Below are positions 5,750 through 12,719 of a stretch of 13,555 nt of DNA, piece after piece. A program made the position numbers and the translations under genes. Below the pieces are notes generated by a model. The model saw only the letters and a list, made by a program, of their open reading frames with translations, had not been told where the DNA came from and ran no database searches. The DNA is taken from contig JBEIFW010000093.1 in NCBI GenBank assembly GCA_040382215.1, positions 1 to 13,555 of the forward strand. Reading direction: 5' to 3'. Every line of letters begins with the position of its first letter. Position 1 is the first letter of the stretch. The DNA is from JBEIFW01 sp040382215. GTDB lineage: Bacteria; Actinomycetota; Acidimicrobiia; Acidimicrobiales; Ilumatobacteraceae.

Positions 5750-8700
5750 CTACGGGTTCGGACGCCGGCGGCCAGATCGGGCGGTGCGCCCCCACCCGAC
5801 GCCGGCGAGGAGCGAGATCGCCAGAGTGAGCGCCGCCCCGTCGGGAACCCCGGCGACGAGCGACCGGGGCAGGACCCGCACGAGCTGTTCGACCGGCCCC
5901 GAGGCGGGCGCCGTCACCGGTGCCGCGCTGGCACTGCGATCCGGTGACCCGGCCTCGATCGTCGATTCGAGATACCGGCTCGACACCACGGTGAACGCAG
6001 TCCCGCTCCGCAGCGCCAGGGGGTCGATCACAACGGCGTCGACCCGGAAGCGCACCGGTCCGGGCACTCCCGGCGCCACCCGGCAGGTGAAGGACCGTTG
6101 ATCCGCCGTCACTTCGCACTGGACGTCGTCGGCGTGGTCGTGCACCACGCGTTCGACTGCGACCCCGGCGGCGAGTTCCTGGCGCACCACGACGGCCGCC
6201 GACGCCGGTTCGTCGGATCCTGGCCCGGGAAGGTCGAACGTCGCGCTCATGCGGGAACCGGCATCGACGGCGGGAGGTCCGGATCGCCGCCCGTCGGGAA
6301 CCTCGATCGGGAAGCTCGCCGGCACGGCATCGGGGATCTCGATCGAGGTCGCCCGGACCGACACCTGGGCCGGCTGCGCGTCGGCGCCATCGGCAAGCTG
6401 GACACGCAGGGCCGCAAAGGCACCCGGCGCAAGACGGGCGGCGGTGCACTCGAACGACCCGGGCCCGACGAGCGTGCACGACAGCCCGCCGGCGCGCATG
6501 GCCGCCCCCACGGGCGCCTGCACCACGACCCGCACGGCGCGCGCGGCCGACGGTCCGGTGTTGGCCACCCGAAGCTCGATGCTGCCGGGGGCCGAAGGGG
6601 TCGCGCCCACGACGGCAAGGGCGGGACGGACACGAACGTCGGTGCCGAGAGCTGCCCGCCGGGCCACCGCGGCAGGCGGACCCATCGGCGGTGTGGCCGA
6701 CTCGACGACGGCGACGACGACGAGTCCGGCCCCCGGGTCGGTGTCCGCCGCAAGACCTCCCTCGACTTCGAGTTCGAGGTCAGCACCCGGCGCGAGGTCG
6801 CCGAGCGGGCATCGCACCTGCGTCGAGGTGACGCGCTCCTCGCACACCTGGCCCGCAGCGCGCACCGACATCGGCCCGATCCTGCCGCCGTCAGCAGCGA
6901 CGGAGACGTTGAGCGTCGCACGCCCCAGGACCGACGGTCCTGTGGCGATCACCCTTCCCACCGCGCGGAACGACGAACCGGCAACCACGTCGCCGATGAA
7001 TCGCAGCCCGGGGAGCTGCACGTCGGCTCGGGTGGTGCTCTCCAGCACGACGCCGGCGGACGACACGTCGAGTTCCACCCCCGGTCCGGCGGCCAGATCC
7101 GGCGCCAGGCGTACGACCGTGCCCGACGGCAGGCTCGGTGGCGGTTCGATCTCGACCTCGATCTCGATCCGCTCCCGTGCTGCGACGCGCCCGACGCACC
7201 GGAGCTCACCGTCGATGACGGAGCACGAAAACGAGCGACTTCTCGCCGAACCCGAGATCGGCACGGCATCCGGGACCGGGATCCGGACAGTCACGCCAGC
7301 GAGATCCGACGGGCCGTCGGGGTTGACGACCGCGAACCCGACGCTGGCTCGCCGGCCCGCCACGAGCAGCCCGCCGTCGAGGCCAACCGGATCACTGCGC
7401 TCGATCACCAGCGCACCCCGGACGTCGACCGAACCGCGCCATGCGGCAACGTTGTCGCCCAGGTCGACGTCGCCGGTGGCGGTGGTGACGCTCGCCTCGA
7501 TCGAGGCTGCGACAGCCCACGCAGCGACCCGCCCGCCGAGGACGAGGTCGCGCCGGCCGAGCACGGTGCCCAGGTCGCATCGCACCGCCCGCCCGAGCAG
7601 CTCGCAGCCGATCGGCGGGACAAGGTCGACGCCGGCGGACGGCACGACCGTGAGCACGACGGCAGTAGCCGGCGAAGGGCCCGGGTTGACGACCGCGATC
7701 ACCCAGCTCGCCGGAAGGCCCGCCACGATCTCGGCCGGGTCGACCGGTACGGCGACGGCCAGCGCGCTGCGGGCCAGCAGTGGCGCCGTCACGGCGATCG
7801 GCGACGCACCCTTGCGTGGCCCGGTCACCGGTCGCACCGAGGCCGAGAAGCTCAGTGCACCGTCGGGGTCGACGTCGGGCCGGACCCGGCCGGTGAACCG
7901 GATCGTGCGGCTGGTGTCGGGCTCGATGGGTTCGACCGTGCACGTCCGAATTGCGCCGGTCGCCCCACAGATCACTCCCGGGACGTCGCCGACCACAACG
8001 GCATCGAGTACGCCCGGGAGCTCCAGCGCGACCTGCGCCTGATCGGTGGGCTCCCGGTCAGGGTTGGTCAGGACGAGCTCCACCTGCCAGGGCGCACCCA
8101 CGACGGCCTCGCCGAAGGGACGCACCGTGAGCACGGGCAGCATCCGCGGGGTCGGTGGCGCCTCCGACTCCACGACCGCCACCCCGACCGGATCGAACTC
8201 GCCCGTGGCACTGCGGATCCGGCCGACGAGCTTTGCGGCGCGCGCCGAGGAACCGGTGCCGGATTCGTCGACGAAGCGCACGGACAACACGACCGACCGG
8301 GAGTCTCCTGCGGCGAGCCGATCGGTGACCGGGCACACGAGCGAACCTGTTCCGGCGGCGCAGGCTTCGGGGCCGGTCACCACGAGCTCGGCCGGGACAT
8401 CGATCTCGAGCGACAGCGGCTCGAGTTCGCCGGGGCCGTCCGTACCGACCTCGAACACGACCGTTCCGGTTGCGCCGGACGCGAGCACGAGCGACTTGCT
8501 CGGGCCGCGCAGCCACGGCACGGCGGACGACAGCAGCTCGAGTACGGCGGGAGCCAAGGGCTCGGTCCGGTCGGCAGCGCCGTCGAACCAGGTGAGCGAG
8601 GGCACGAAGGCGATCGACGTCCCGGGCGGAGCACCGTCGACCCGCAGGCCCGCGGCCACCTCGGCGCGCTCGCCGACGGCTAGCGGGCCGAACGCGCACG

Positions 8701-9772
8701 ACAGGCTGTCGCCGTTCATCGAACAGCGCTGCGGCGCGTCGACGACCGTGACGTACTCGGGCAGGGGCACGGTCACGATCGCCTCGGTGAGCGACGCGGG
8801 CCCGACGTTGTCGACGGTTGCGACGAGCTCGACCCGCGCGCCGATCCGGGCGGGTCCGGCCACCACGACCGAGGCGGCGAGACGCCCTGGCGGCGCCTGC
8901 AGCAGGCTGGTCGCCCGCACGCTCGCAGGCCGAGCCGGTGCCGGCACGGCCGTCGCCCGCACCGCGAACTCGACCGTCGAGCCGACGGGACCGTCGGGCA
9001 AACGGATCCCGAAGGCGAGTTCCTGGGTGGCCCCGGGAGAAAGACCGCCGAGTCCGCACCGCAGGCCTTCAGGGATCGTCTGGCACGAGGCCGGCATGTC
9101 CTCGACCTCACCCGGCGAGGCGACGTCGATGTCGACCGTCTCGAACGGCCCGGGACCGTCGTTGCGAGCCATGATCGTGAACCGCTCGAGCGCACCGGCC
9201 ACGACGGCGACGGGCGCGTCCGCCTCGAGCACCAGTCTCGAGGCCGGGACCAGCGGCTCCGACGACGCCGCAATCGAGACCGAACGGCCGACGGGGGCGT
9301 CTACCCAGGCGCCCACCTTCACCGTGACCCTCCCCGGACCGACGGTCGCCACCGTGGTATCCCACAGGACCTCGATCCAGCTCCCGCCCACGCTCGACAA
9401 CTCGAGTCCGCCGGCCGAGACCGACTGCTTCAGCGTGGCGCCCGCTCCGGCGACGACCGGCGCCGCGGCGGGGGTGAGTTCGTCGGGCAACCGAAGCGAC
9501 AGGGCCTGGACCGTGGCCGACGCACGGGCAGCCGGGCGGACCCGGACGCGCACCCGGACCGGACCACCGACTGCGACCGCGGGCGACGCGAGCAGATCGA
9601 CGGAGACGGCAAGACAGGTCGCAGTGTCCTTGACACAGCCGCCCCCGCCCGCCGGCGGCGCAGGGTTCGCCGGAGCGGCCTGCTGTGCTGCGGCCGGGCG
9701 AGGCGAGCCGACGGCGACGACGACGAGCACGGCGGCGACCAGCGATCTTGCGACCACGCGCGCAGCGGGCAT
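5750..9772 (-). CDS. Large secreted, membrane-anchored protein with about ten DUF11-type modules
   Basis: A 1340-residue surface protein. Residues 1-29 form a signal peptide: Arg-bearing start, hydrophobic LVAAVLVVVAVG, and an AAA|QQ cleavage site for signal peptidase I. A Pro/Ala/Gly linker follows (31-45). From about 55 to 1270 runs a series of roughly 120-residue beta-rich modules. Most carry the DUF11 hallmark N-x-G-P-S/x (for example VVNPGPS near 696, VANTGPS near 1071), and nine carry a CX8-10C pair. Residues 1305-1327 are a hydrophobic segment followed by the basic tail RTARSGRRRPNP, predicting a C-terminal anchor with the tail inside. DUF11 modules are known as stalk or adhesive repeats of surface proteins; no enzymatic domain is visible, so a structural or adhesin role is inferred. 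The start has GGGAGGG 5 bases upstream. LPRSL before the anchor is not a canonical LPXTG sortase motif. The three downstream genes concern c-di-GMP, hinting that its function is linked to that signal. Confidence 0.93.
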   Translation of the reverse strand: MPAARVVARSLVAAVLVVVAVGSPRPAAAQQAAPANPAPPAGGGGCVKDTATCLAVSVDLLASPAVAVGGPVRVRVRVRPAARASATVQALSLRLPDELTPAAAPVVAGAGATLKQSVSAGGLELSSVGGSWIEVLWDTTVATVGPGRVTVKVGAWVDAPVGRSVSIAASSEPLVPASRLVLEADAPVAVVAGALERFTIMARNDGPGPFETVDIDVASPGEVEDMPASCQTIPEGLRCGLGGLSPGATQELAFGIRLPDGPVGSTVEFAVRATAVPAPARPASVRATSLLQAPPGRLAASVVVAGPARIGARVELVATVDNVGPASLTEAIVTVPLPEYVTVVDAPQRCSMNGDSLSCAFGPLAVGERAEVAAGLRVDGAPPGTSIAFVPSLTWFDGAADRTEPLAPAVLELLSSAVPWLRGPSKSLVLASGATGTVVFEVGTDGPGELEPLSLEIDVPAELVVTGPEACAAGTGSLVCPVTDRLAAGDSRSVVLSVRFVDESGTGSSARAAKLVGRIRSATGEFDPVGVAVVESEAPPTPRMLPVLTVRPFGEAVVGAPWQVELVLTNPDREPTDQAQVALELPGVLDAVVVGDVPGVICGATGAIRTCTVEPIEPDTSRTIRFTGRVRPDVDPDGALSFSASVRPVTGPRKGASPIAVTAPLLARSALAVAVPVDPAEIVAGLPASWVIAVVNPGPSPATAVVLTVVPSAGVDLVPPIGCELLGRAVRCDLGTVLGRRDLVLGGRVAAWAVAASIEASVTTATGDVDLGDNVAAWRGSVDVRGALVIERSDPVGLDGGLLVAGRRASVGFAVVNPDGPSDLAGVTVRIPVPDAVPISGSARSRSFSCSVIDGELRCVGRVAARERIEIEVEIEPPPSLPSGTVVRLAPDLAAGPGVELDVSSAGVVLESTTRADVQLPGLRFIGDVVAGSSFRAVGRVIATGPSVLGRATLNVSVAADGGRIGPMSVRAAGQVCEERVTSTQVRCPLGDLAPGADLELEVEGGLAADTDPGAGLVVVAVVESATPPMGPPAAVARRAALGTDVRVRPALAVVGATPSAPGSIELRVANTGPSAARAVRVVVQAPVGAAMRAGGLSCTLVGPGSFECTAARLAPGAFAALRVQLADGADAQPAQVSVRATSIEIPDAVPASFPIEVPDGRRSGPPAVDAGSRMSATFDLPGPGSDEPASAAVVVRQELAAGVAVERVVHDHADDVQCEVTADQRSFTCRVAPGVPGPVRFRVDAVVIDPLALRSGTAFTVVSSRYLESTIEAGSPDRSASAAPVTAPASGPVEQLVRVLPRSLVAGVPDGAALTLAISLLAGVGWGRTARSGRRRPNP
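5980..9235 (-). repeat. Tandem DUF11-type modules with periodic cysteine pairs
   Basis: Nine diverged protein repeats cover residues about 180-1265. Cys pairs fall at 230/239, 350/359, 471/480, 602/611, 723/732, 850/859, 977/988, 1099/1109 and 1219/1230, a period of 120-131 residues. Each pair is followed by a Gly/Pro-containing turn such as LSPG, LAVG or LAPG. A tenth, N-terminal module (about 55-178) lacks the pair. The repeats are protein-level only; their DNA has diverged. Confidence 0.85.
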
Positions 9773-9777
9773 CTCGT

Positions 9778-9784
9778 CCCTCCC
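9778..9784 (-). promoter_or_regulatory. Ribosome binding site of the surface-protein gene
   Basis: GGGAGGG on the minus strand, 5 bases before the ATG at 9772. It is among the strongest in the window and fixes the start that gives a complete signal peptide. Confidence 0.85.
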
Positions 9785-9822
9785 TCTTCGCCGACGCCCA
9801 CCCGCCAGAACCAGTCTGACGA

Positions 9823-9852
9823 CTCGATAGGGCCGATCTGCAGCGGATCGAG
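9823..9852 (-). promoter_or_regulatory. Stem-loop or operator in the leader of the surface-protein gene
   Basis: CTCGAT (9852-9847) and ATCGAG (9828-9823) are perfect 6-base complements separated by 18 bases. They lie 50-80 bases upstream of the start codon. If transcription begins just downstream of the TAATTT box, this would be at the very 5' end of the message. It may equally be chance in GC-rich DNA. Confidence 0.3.
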
Positions 9853-9855
9853 AGG

Positions 9856-9870
9856 AAAATTAGACTTTTA
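9856..9870 (-). promoter_or_regulatory. AT-rich island, candidate promoter of the surface-protein/c-di-GMP operon
   Basis: TAAAAGTCTAATTTT on the minus strand is the most AT-rich 15 bases in the window and lies in the largest intergenic gap (9773-9886). It contains TAATTT (9862-9857), a TAnnnT -10 candidate about 85 bases before the start codon, and the flanking AAAA/TTTT make an imperfect inverted repeat. No good -35 is visible (TGGCCG at 17 bases). It could alternatively be a regulator site. Confidence 0.4.
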
Positions 9871-9881
9871 GCGCCCGATCG

Positions 9882-9896
9882 GCCACTCAGTGTGGC
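9882..9896 (-). terminator. Small hairpin over the stop of the oxidoreductase gene
   Basis: GCCAC-ACTGA-GTGGC forms a 5-base stem with a 5-base loop and contains the stop codon of the LLM gene. It is followed at about 12 bases by the AT-rich island. As an intrinsic terminator it is short and the U-run is distant, so the call is weak. Confidence 0.25.
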
Positions 9897-10858
9897 GGAG
9901 CGAGCTCCCGAATCGACACTGCGTGATCGATCGGCGCCAGCGGCATGATGGCGAGGGACGTGGTCGTGACGCCGTTGGCGACGTACCGGCCGATTTGGGC
10001 GCGACACGCCTCGGGCGAGCCGTGCACGATCAACTCGTCGACCAGCGAGTCCGGGATCGCGGCGAGCGCCCCCTTGCGGTCACCCGCCTTCCAGGCGTCC
10101 CACATCGGGCGCAGCACCTCACCCCGGCCGAGCCAGTCGTGGAACGCGGCGTACACCGGCACGTTGAGGTAGGCCGCGATGGCCCGCTTCCCGGCGGCGC
10201 GGACGGTGTCGGCGTCCTGCGAGGGGCACACGAACACCCGGCAAACGATCTCTTTGTCCGGCCCCTCGGCGTTCACGACGGCAGCCACCTTGCGGACGTC
10301 ATCGGCCGAGAGCCAGTTGATGATGGCGCCATCGGCCTCGCGGCCGGCCAGGCGCAGCATGCCCTCACGCAGGGCCGCCACGAGGATCGACGGCGCCACC
10401 TCCGGACGCACGCCGAGCCGGAAGCCGTTGACCTCGAAGGTGTCGAACCGGCGACTGACCTTCTCCCCGGCGAGGGCCTCTTTCAGGAAGCGGACCACGT
10501 CGCGCACCTTCCGGTAGGGCTCGACGAAGGGCACACCGTTCCACTGCTCGACGATGACGTTCGACGACGACCCGATGCCGATGGCGAACCGGCCCGGCGC
10601 CGCGTCGGCCATCGAGGCCACCGATTGCGCGAGGCACGCCGGCGCCCGGGTGAACGCCGGCACGATGGCGGTGCCGAGCCGCAACCGGGGCTCCCAGGCG
10701 GCTGCGAGCGCAAGGGGTGTGAACGCATCGGCGCCGTCGGACTCGGCCGACCAGATGTCGGTGTAGCCGAGGTCGGCGAGCTCGGCGAGGCGGTCACGGT
10801 GGGTGTGGAGGTGACCGGGGAGCGGGACGGTCATCCCGGGGCGGTACGGCTGGGCCAT
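9887..10858 (-). CDS. LLM-class (luciferase-like) F420-dependent oxidoreductase
   Basis: A 323-residue cytosolic protein of the bacterial-luciferase-like TIM-barrel superfamily, in the actinobacterial F420-dependent branch. Visible hallmarks are LAELADLGYTDIWSAES near the N-terminus (23-40), LGTAIVPAFTRAP (61-73), the GRFAIGIGSSSNVIVEQWNG block (89-108), and FVEPYRKVRDVVRFLKEAL followed by GE (111-132), then GADGAII-like cofactor-site sequence in EADGAIINWL. The family moves hydride between F420 and diverse substrates; the substrate here cannot be told from sequence. The ATG at 10858 is chosen because the family fold begins there and a TACGTT box ends 6 bases upstream. A longer reading from 10984 would run into the polymerase gene and adds non-homologous Arg/Ser-rich sequence. 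It is separated from the end-joining genes by a hairpin and its own promoter, so a shared function is not implied. Confidence 0.92.
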   Translation of the reverse strand: MAQPYRPGMTVPLPGHLHTHRDRLAELADLGYTDIWSAESDGADAFTPLALAAAWEPRLRLGTAIVPAFTRAPACLAQSVASMADAAPGRFAIGIGSSSNVIVEQWNGVPFVEPYRKVRDVVRFLKEALAGEKVSRRFDTFEVNGFRLGVRPEVAPSILVAALREGMLRLAGREADGAIINWLSADDVRKVAAVVNAEGPDKEIVCRVFVCPSQDADTVRAAGKRAIAAYLNVPVYAAFHDWLGRGEVLRPMWDAWKAGDRKGALAAIPDSLVDELIVHGSPEACRAQIGRYVANGVTTTSLAIMPLAPIDHAVSIRELAPPH

Positions 10859-10870
10859 ACCCGGAACGTA
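10859..10870 (-). promoter_or_regulatory. Candidate leaderless promoter (-10 box) of the LLM gene
   Basis: TACGTT (10870-10865) matches TAnnnT and is followed by 6 bases (CCGGGT) before the ATG at 10858, the same geometry as at ilvD. No Shine-Dalgarno is present and no clear -35 is seen. It lies just downstream of the hairpin that ends the ku/polymerase unit. Confidence 0.4.
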
Positions 10871-10897
10871 GTCAGCGCCGAGGCCTTCGCTGCAGGT

Positions 10898-10913
10898 CCG
10901 GCGGGCACGCCGG
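10898..10913 (-). terminator. Hairpin directly after the polymerase gene
   Basis: CCGGCG-TGCC-CGCCGG is a perfect 6-base GC stem with a 4-base loop, starting at the base after the TAG of the LigD-type polymerase gene. There is no U-run, as is common for terminator-like hairpins in high-GC actinobacteria. It marks the likely end of the ku operon, before the LLM promoter. Confidence 0.5.
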
Positions 10914-11819
10914 CTATCGCCTCCCGGCGGGAAGGCGCTGCCGGGTGATGAGCACCGGCGCGAACAGGTCGCCGACCGCTGCAATACGTGCGACCACGTC
11001 GGCGGCCTCGAAGCGCAGCTCGATGCGTCGCTCAGCGGCGTCGGCGACCTCGTCCCACCGCACGGGGGTCGACACCGTGGGGCGCGGCCGGGCGCGCAGC
11101 GAGTAGACGCCGATGGTCGTCTTGTGCCGGGCGTTCTGGCTCCAGTCGACCATCACCTTGCCCACGCGCCGATCCCGAGCCATGTCGACGAGGACCCGCC
11201 CCGGCAGCCGCCGCTCGAGCACCTGTCCGAGGGCGAGGGCGAACGTGGCGGCCTCGTCGTGGGTGACCGGTGTGTGCAGCGGGACAGAGAGCTGCAGGCC
11301 CTTCGACCCCGACGTCTTGGGCCACGCCTCGAGCCCGGCAGCGGCGAGCACCTCCTGCGCTGCCAGCGCCACCTCGGCGCATTCGGCCATCCCCGCCGGC
11401 GGCCCCGGATCGAGGTCGATCACGACCGCGGTGGGCGTGTCGAGGTCGGATGCGAGCGCCATGGGGACGTGCAGTTCCAGCGCTGCGAGGTTCGCCGCCC
11501 ACACCAACGCAGCCGGTTCCTCGAACCGGCAGTACTCGACCGCTCCGCCCCGACCGCCCGGACCGGGCGAGGTCGGCACCCAGGCCGGCCGGTGACGCGG
11601 GCAGCGCTTTTCGAAGAATCCCTCGGACGTGACGCCGTCGGGAAACCGTTTCATCGTGATGCAGCGGCCGGCGAGGTGCCCCAGCACGACCGGGGCCACG
11701 CGTACCGCGTAGTCGACCACCTCGGCCTTGGTGAACCCGGCCTCCGGGTAGAGCACCTTGTCGAGGTTGGTCAGCACGACCTCCCGGCCGTCGACGCGGA
11801 CGGTCGTTCGGCCGGTCAC
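10914..11819 (-). CDS. Stand-alone LigD-type polymerase domain (PolDom/primase family)
   Basis: A 301-residue archaeo-eukaryotic-primase-type polymerase matching the length of a LigD polymerase domain alone; it has no ligase or phosphoesterase domain. It fills gaps and adds nucleotides, with preference for ribonucleotides in studied relatives, at broken ends held by Ku. Markers are LTNLDKVLYPEAGFTK (16-31), LELHVP with H117, catalytic pair D135/D137 (VIDLDPG), the TSGSKGLQ block (169-176) with K173, and third catalytic D225 (VDWSQN). The residue after SGSKGL is Gln; as I recall, many LigD polymerase domains have His there. Its GTG start overlaps the ku stop by 4 bases (GTGA), so translation is probably coupled. 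A strong ribosome site is not visible, in keeping with coupling. A separate ATP-dependent ligase is expected elsewhere in the genome. Stand-alone polymerase proteins of this kind are known in actinobacteria. Confidence 0.93.
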   Translation of the reverse strand: MTGRTTVRVDGREVVLTNLDKVLYPEAGFTKAEVVDYAVRVAPVVLGHLAGRCITMKRFPDGVTSEGFFEKRCPRHRPAWVPTSPGPGGRGGAVEYCRFEEPAALVWAANLAALELHVPMALASDLDTPTAVVIDLDPGPPAGMAECAEVALAAQEVLAAAGLEAWPKTSGSKGLQLSVPLHTPVTHDEAATFALALGQVLERRLPGRVLVDMARDRRVGKVMVDWSQNARHKTTIGVYSLRARPRPTVSTPVRWDEVADAAERRIELRFEAADVVARIAAVGDLFAPVLITRQRLPAGRR

Positions 11820-12658
11820 GCCGATGCCCGGGCCGGCGCGTCAGGCTCGTGGCTCGTGGGGTGCCGAGTCCGTGCAGCGCGCGCCGCTGCGACGCTCGCC
11901 TCCAGCGCCGCCATCAAGTCGACCACCGGCGAGGCCGAAGCGGCGGCCGGCACGGCCTCGAGCGCCTCGCCGGCCGCCTTTCGGGCGATCAGGTCGAGCA
12001 CGTGGTCCCGATACGCGCCGTGGTGCGTCTCGGGCTCGAAGCGACCGGTCAGGGATTCGACGAGCTGGCCGGCGAGGGCGAGTTCGCGCTCGGGCAACTC
12101 GGCCGTGCCGAGGTCGGCGAGCTCGGGGATCGATGCGGGGTCGACGATCTCGTCGGCGTACACCATCGTCGACAGCACGAGATGACCGTCGACGGGTCGG
12201 AGTGCGACGACGTACTGCTTGTTGCGCAACACGAATGTGCCGATACCGACCTTGCCGGCGCTCGCCATCGCCGCCACGAGCAGCGCATAGGGCTTGGGCA
12301 GCGCGTCGGGCGCCAGGTAGTAGGACGCGTCGAACAGCATCGGGTCGATCTCGTCGAGGTCGACGAAGGCCTCGAGCTCGATCGAGCGCGTCTTGATCGG
12401 CAGGAACGGCTCGAGCTCGTCGGGATTCACCACGACGTAGCGGTCGCGCGACACCTCGAAACCCTTCACGATGTGCTCCTCGGGCACCTCGGCGCCGTCG
12501 AGTGCCGACACCTTGCGGTACCGGATCCGGGCCATCGTACGGTCGTCGAGCTGATTGAACGACACCGACTTGCGGCTCACGGCGTTGAACAGCTTCACCG
12601 GGACGTTGACCAGGCCGAAGGTGATCGTGCCGGTCCACAGCGGTCGGGGCATCGGCAC
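11816..12658 (-). CDS. ku: Non-homologous end-joining protein Ku
   Basis: A 280-residue bacterial Ku that forms a homodimeric ring on double-strand break ends and recruits the LigD-type activities. The N-terminus MPRPLWTGTITFGLVNVPVK is the family signature, followed by RIRYRKVSALDGAEVPEEHI, the KGFEVSRDRYVVVNPDEL stretch and a full beta-barrel core (RNKQYVVALRPVDG near 148-161). After the core (about residue 225) comes a short Ala-rich tail without the Lys-rich extension of some Ku proteins. The GTG at 12658 is favoured because GAGG lies 6 bases upstream; the ATG at 12652 is an in-frame alternative. The gene overlaps the polymerase gene by 4 bases, a classic two-gene end-joining operon. No TAnnnT promoter is visible in the 61-base gap upstream. 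Identification is secure. Confidence 0.97.
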   Translation of the reverse strand: MPMPRPLWTGTITFGLVNVPVKLFNAVSRKSVSFNQLDDRTMARIRYRKVSALDGAEVPEEHIVKGFEVSRDRYVVVNPDELEPFLPIKTRSIELEAFVDLDEIDPMLFDASYYLAPDALPKPYALLVAAMASAGKVGIGTFVLRNKQYVVALRPVDGHLVLSTMVYADEIVDPASIPELADLGTAELPERELALAGQLVESLTGRFEPETHHGAYRDHVLDLIARKAAGEALEAVPAAASASPVVDLMAALEASVAAARAARTRHPTSHEPDAPARASA

Positions 12659-12689
12659 AGCATGCCTCGTCGGCCCTGGGGTCGACGGT

Positions 12690-12713
12690 CGGTCGTCCGG
12701 ATCGCGACGACCG
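12690..12713 (-). terminator. Terminator-like hairpin after the membrane-protein gene
   Basis: CGGTCGTC (12713-12706 read on the minus strand) pairs perfectly with GACGACCG (12697-12690) over an 8-base loop, starting 6 bases after the TGA of the membrane-protein gene. There is no U-run. It probably separates that gene from ku. Confidence 0.45.
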
Positions 12714-12719
12714 GCCGGC

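Noticed and set aside
6098..8683. A plus-strand open frame of 861 codons opposite the surface-protein gene
   Set aside because: It is antisense to a gene with signal peptide, periodic modules and anchor. Its translation is rich in Arg, Asp, His and Gly without domains, as expected from the complement of GC-rich coding DNA. Overlapping frames at 6249-8042 and 8046-9830 are rejected for the same reason.
10914..10937. Imperfect hairpin in the last codons of the polymerase gene (CGCCTTCCCG / CGGGAGGCG)
   Set aside because: It has a bulged base and lies in coding sequence; the perfect stem just after the stop explains the boundary better.
10859..10984. A 42-residue N-terminal extension of the LLM oxidoreductase
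   Set aside because: The extension overlaps the end of the polymerase gene and the hairpin after it, and is Arg/Ser/Cys-rich without family similarity. The ATG at 10858 begins the family fold and has a -10 box at leaderless distance.
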